Below, piece by piece: positions 60,182-64,000 of a stretch of 64,000 nt of DNA. The stretch lies in assembly GCA_007994965.1 (NCBI GenBank), contig VOPW01000001.1, positions 3,100,001-3,164,000 on the forward strand, in the 5' to 3' direction. Source of the DNA: Piscinibacter aquaticus (GTDB lineage Bacteria > Pseudomonadota > Gammaproteobacteria > Burkholderiales > Burkholderiaceae_C). The translations under genes and the position numbers were made by a program. Every line of letters starts with the position of its first letter. Positions within the stretch are counted from its first letter, which is position 1. Under the pieces are notes generated by a model. That model saw nothing but the letters and a program-made list of their open reading frames with translations, was not told the origin of the DNA and made no database searches.

Positions 60182-63100
60182 CTAAGGCCTCCAGAAGCCA
60201 CCGGCCACGATGACCTCTGTGGGCGTCGTGCGCGCGACGGAGTCACCCGTGCCGATCTGGTAGTCGCTGTTGCTGCCCCAGCACACCAGTGAGCCGCCGG
60301 TGCGCAGCACGCAGCTGTGCCCCTGTCCGCCGGCCATCGCCAATGCGCCCGTGAGGCCGGACACCAGCGCTGGCGTCCATTGGTTCTCGTTGACGTTGCC
60401 GTTGCCCATCATCCCGCTTCCCCAGCAGGCCACTTCGCCATCGTTGGTGACGATGGCGCAGGCCATGGCCTCGCCCGCCCCCACGGCGGTCGGGCCGTAG
60501 AGGAACACGGACGTGGGTGCGGGGTTCGTCGTGGCGCTGCCGTCCAGCGCCAGGCCCCAGCACAGCACCGCGCTGCTCTCGCCGCTGTAGCCGCAGCTGA
60601 ATCGCCCGCCGAGGGCGAGCTGGTCGATGTATGTCGCGCCGGAGACGATGTGCGCGCGCGGAGTCTCCACCGCCGTGCCCGCCCCGGATTGCGCCGAGGT
60701 ATTCGTGCCCCAGCAGCGGGTGCTGTAGTCGTCCAGCGTGGCGCAGGTGTGGGTCAGCCCGGCCTGGAGGGTCTGCACGCCGGTGAGCGCGCCGCCGAAT
60801 TCGGCCTGCACCTGCACCGGGATGGCGCTGGGCGCGGTGTCGCCGTTGCCCAGCATGCCCGCCCCGTTGGCGCCCCAGCACCACACGGTGGCATCGCTGG
60901 CCAGCACGCAGGTGTGCATCTGGCCCACCGCGACCTGGCGCACGCCGGTGAAGCCGCTGAGTTGCTTGGGCACGATGGAGTTCAGCGGCGAGCCGCTGCA
61001 CCAGACGTTGCCGCTGGCCGTGACCGCGCAGCTGCCGGTGGCACCGGCGGAGACCGACGCCGCGGCCTCGGGCAGCGTCCACACGTAGGGCGTCGAGCGT
61101 GCGGCCACGTTGCCGGTGCCGATCTGTCCCGAGCTGTTGTGCCCCCAGCAGGCCACCGCGTTGGCGGCGGTGATGGCGCAGGTGTGCAGGTAGGCCGCGG
61201 CGATCTTGCCGCGCGCCTGCGCGGGCGATGCCACCGGCGCAGCCGTCACCGTCAGCAGCGCGCCGCTGCTGATGGCCACCCCGCGCCGTTGTAGACCACC
61301 ACGCCGTACACGCTGCCGCTGTCCGCCTCGGTGAGCACCGCGGTGGTGTAGCTGGCGGCGTTGGCCCCGGCGATAGCCACGCCGTCGCGCGTCCACTGGT
61401 AGCCCAGCGCGCTGCCACTGGCGCTGACGCTGAAGGTGGCGGTGCTGCCCGCCGTGACGCTGCGTGCCACGGGTTGCGCCGTGATCGCCGGCGCGCCGAG
61501 GACCGTGAGCGTGGCGCCGTCGCTCGTGAGGCTGCCGAGCGGATTGGTCACGACGACGGCATAGCTGGCCGCGTCGCTGCCGGTGACGCCTGACAGCGTC
61601 AGCACCGCACCGGTGGCGCCGGGGATCGGCGCGCCGTTCTTCAGCCACTGGTAGCCGATCGGCCCCGAGCCGCTGGCGGCCACCGCGAAGGTGGCGCTGC
61701 CGCCGGGCAGCTGCACCTGCGGCGAGGGCTGTGTGGTGATGGACACCGCCACCGGTGTCGGGGCATCGACGACGTTCAGGCTGGCCGCGGCGCTGGTGAC
61801 GCTGCCAGCGGCGTTGGTCACGCGCACCGAGTAGCTGCCGGCACTGCCCGTGGTGGCTGCGGCCAGGCTGTAGTAGGCCGCGGTCGCGCCTTCGATCGGC
61901 TGGCCGTCCTTGAGCCACTGGTAGCCGTAGGGCGCGGTACCGGCCACGCCCACGGCGAAGGTGGCGGTGTTGCCGGCGTTCACCGTCACCGCGGCGGGCG
62001 CGGTGACGATGGTGGGTGCCACGGCGACCGGTGTGCCGGCGGTGACGTCGAGCGTGGCCTCGCCGCTGGTTGCCGAGCCCGCTCCGTTGCTGACCACCAC
62101 GCTGTAGCGCCCGGCCTGCGCATTCGTTACCGCGGCCGGGCGCAGCACCGGTGCGTTGGCGCCGGTGATGGTGTTGCCGTTGAAGCGCCACTGGTAGCTC
62201 AGCGCCTCGGTGCCGCGGGCGGCCACGGCGAACACCGCGTCACCGCCGGCAGCCACCGAGAGGGTGGCGGGCTGGGTCGTGATGGTGGGCGCGACGTCGG
62301 TGTCGCTCACCGACACCGTGACCGGCGTGCTCGCTACCGAGCCGGCGGCATTGCTTGCCACCACGCGGATCTGCCGGCCGTTGTCGGCCGGGCCGAGTGC
62401 GGCGGTGGTGTAGGTGCTGCCGGTGGCCCCGGCCACGTCGCTCCACGCACCTGCACTGTTGGCCGCACGGCTCTGCCATTGCAGCGTGGGGGCCGGCGCG
62501 CCGATGACCGTGGCGCTGAAGCTGGCGGTCTGCCCCGTGCGCACCAGCACCGAGGTGGGCGGCACGCTGATCTCCGGCACGCCGCCCGACTGCAGCACCA
62601 CCAGCTGCGTGGCGTTGCTGGTCACGCAGGGCGGGGGCGTGGCGTCAGCGGGCGTGAAGCAGGCGCGGGCGCGGAAGAGGGCGCCGTTGTCCGCACGCGA
62701 AGGCACGAAGCCGTGTGTCATGCCGGTGTACAGCCAGCGCTCGACAGCCGGACCGAGCGGACTGGGGTCGCCCTCGAACTGGAACGAGCGGCCGACCGTG
62801 CGCCAGGAGCCGCCGCCATCATCGCTGCGCTCCCAGTCCACCGTGGCGGTGCTCGTGGCCGAGGGGCATCGATGCTGGCGGCGAGGCCGTTGCGGACCCT
62901 GGCGCCCCCGTCGAGCATCACCACCTTCACGCGGGTGGCGGTGTCGGCCACGGCCTGCGTCTGCGCGGGCAACGGCAGCAGCGTCATGGCTGGATAGCTG
63001 ACGTTGACCCAGGAGCCCGCATTGACCATGCGGCTGTCGATCCAGAACGTGCCGCCGGTTCTTGCGTCGCACTGCAGCGCCACCTTGACGTACACCTCCA

Positions 63101-63874
63101 TCACGCCGGCGCTGTACTGTGTGGCGGTGACGCGGGCGGTATAGGTGTTGGCACCGGCCGGCTGCACCATGCCCACGGAGGTGCCCGATTGCACGGCCAC
63201 CCGGCCGGTGCCGGCCGGCACTGCGTGGGCAGCTGCAGACCGGAGGTGTTGATGCTGAGGGTCAGATCGACGCTGCCGGCGGCTGGTTGCGAGCAGGCGC
63301 TTGGGCTGCAGCCGGTGACATTCACCGTCTCAAGCTTCCACGGCTGCGCCGTGAGGACCGGCTGCAGGTAGCTCACCGTCACCGGCAGGAAGTAGGAGAA
63401 GTCGATGACCTGGGTACTGAGCATGCCGCCGGCCTCGGTGCTGCCGATCAGTTGCCACGCGCCGTCGACCTCGGCCTTGGCCGGGCGCAACACCTGATTG
63501 GACTGCAGGGCGACCGACGGCGCGGGGATCTTCACCGTCACCGACTGCGCGAAGGCCGTTCCGTGCGGCGTGAGGGCATACACGGAGCCTGCGGCGGCCA
63601 ATCCTTCGGGCAGCGCCGGGGCGCCGCTGCCGTCCTGCGCGATGCGAATCGTGGTGTCGGTGGCCAGCGCCTCGGTCGGCACGTCAACGCGAGCGCCGCT
63701 GGCGTGCACCACGCTGCCGCCCGCCGCACCGATCGTGGCCGCGCCGCTGGCCGTGCCGGGATCGGTGGCACCACCACCTTCGCCTCCGCCGCAACCGGCC
63801 AGTGCCAGCACCATGGACAGCAGCAGCGCCAGTCCATGCCGCCATGGCCGCGAGGCTTCGTTCCTTGTACCCAT
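60182..63874 (-). CDS. Lipoprotein with Ig-like domains and RCC1-type repeats, frameshifted
   Basis: About 1,230 aa. A lipoprotein signal with lipobox (LLLSMVLALAGCGGGEGG) is followed by a ZU5-like domain (TIGAAGGSVVHASGARVDVPTEALATDTTI). After shifts near 63,225 and 62,870 come five tandem Ig-like domains, each with a TFAV...YQW-G..I.GA...Y.V.V.N..GS pattern (about 62,590-61,270). After a shift near 61,280 come seven RCC1-like repeats with paired Cys (HTCAI...VACWG pattern), ending EVIVAGGFWRP. It is likely anchored in the outer membrane and exposed. Ligand unknown; repeats suggest adhesion or binding. Confidence 0.83.
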
Positions 63875-63933
63875 CGCTTCTCTCCCTCCAGTTGGATCGC
63901 GCCGGTTGTAGAAGCCGGGGCGTTATGCCCTCG

Positions 63934-64000
63934 TTAGGGCATCGTGAAACGCCAGCGCACGGCCAGCGTGCCGGCCTCGTCGCGCTGGCCCTTCGTCTTC
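63934..64000 (-). CDS. C-terminal end of a gene running out of the window
   Basis: The minus-strand frame ends with DEAGTLAVRWRFTMP and a TAA at 63,934-63,936. The alternating hydrophobic ending resembles the last strand of an outer-membrane beta-barrel, but only 21 residues are visible, so this is a guess. Confidence 0.4.
   Translation of the reverse strand, partial: KTKGQRDEAGTLAVRWRFTMP

Overview
This window looks like a chromosomal segment of a GC-rich betaproteobacterium of the order Burkholderiales. The main clues are the gene order xerC, DUF484, dapF, two lpxL-like acyltransferases and metK, the DUF1513 and BPSL0761 families, and a GC-rich repeat of the kind common in Comamonadaceae-like genomes. 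Conserved genes throughout, including glmS, metK, dapF and xerC, are broken by single-base frameshifts, and many pairs compensate each other. I read this mainly as uncorrected indel errors in the sequence, not gene decay. Such genes are therefore annotated across the shift, with the approximate shift point stated.

Left chromosomal part (1-13.58 kb): the end of selO, a DUF1772 membrane protein, rdgC, a DUF938 methyltransferase, a YgjP-type metallopeptidase, a sorbosone/glucose dehydrogenase-like protein and mmuM. These are followed by a DUF1513 protein behind a Fur-box palindrome, then a lysR regulator divergent from dabB-dabA, an energy-coupled inorganic carbon uptake pair, and a CaiB/BaiF CoA-transferase.

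Tn7-like transposon (about 13,582-44,278; 30.7 kb): the element sits about 20 bp beyond the glmS stop codon, which is the classical attTn7 position. It is flanked by a 5-bp direct repeat (ACAGC) and has TnsB-type repeats at both ends: three spaced repeats on the left and two contiguous ones at the glmS-proximal right end. The middle carries tnsA-tnsB-tnsC on the minus strand and, divergently, a long tnsD-type TniQ protein followed by a second, short TniQ protein. No cas genes or CRISPR array are seen. Left cargo deals with metals: a CadR-type regulator with a CDF transporter, a YnfA protein, a small Cys-containing membrane protein with a Cys-rich partner and MerR regulator, and a nickel module (TonB receptor, NiCoT permease, NikR) with two NikR operator-like sites. 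Right cargo is a defence block: a type I restriction-modification locus with one full and one half-size specificity gene, a HigB toxin with a HigA-ImmA/IrrE protein, and a bacterial ubiquitin-like conjugation operon. That operon encodes a triple-ubiquitin-like-E2 fusion, a JAB-E1 fusion and a DUF6527 protein.

Right chromosomal part (44.3-64 kb): glmS, divergent lrp/asnC, then a tightly overlapping minus-strand operon (two lpxL-like genes, dapF, DUF484, xerC, rlmI) divergent from metK. Beyond a strong terminator lie a hybrid sensor kinase, a PhnD-like binding protein, a large BTAD-ATPase-TPR regulator, an Ig-like/RCC1-repeat lipoprotein and the end of another gene.
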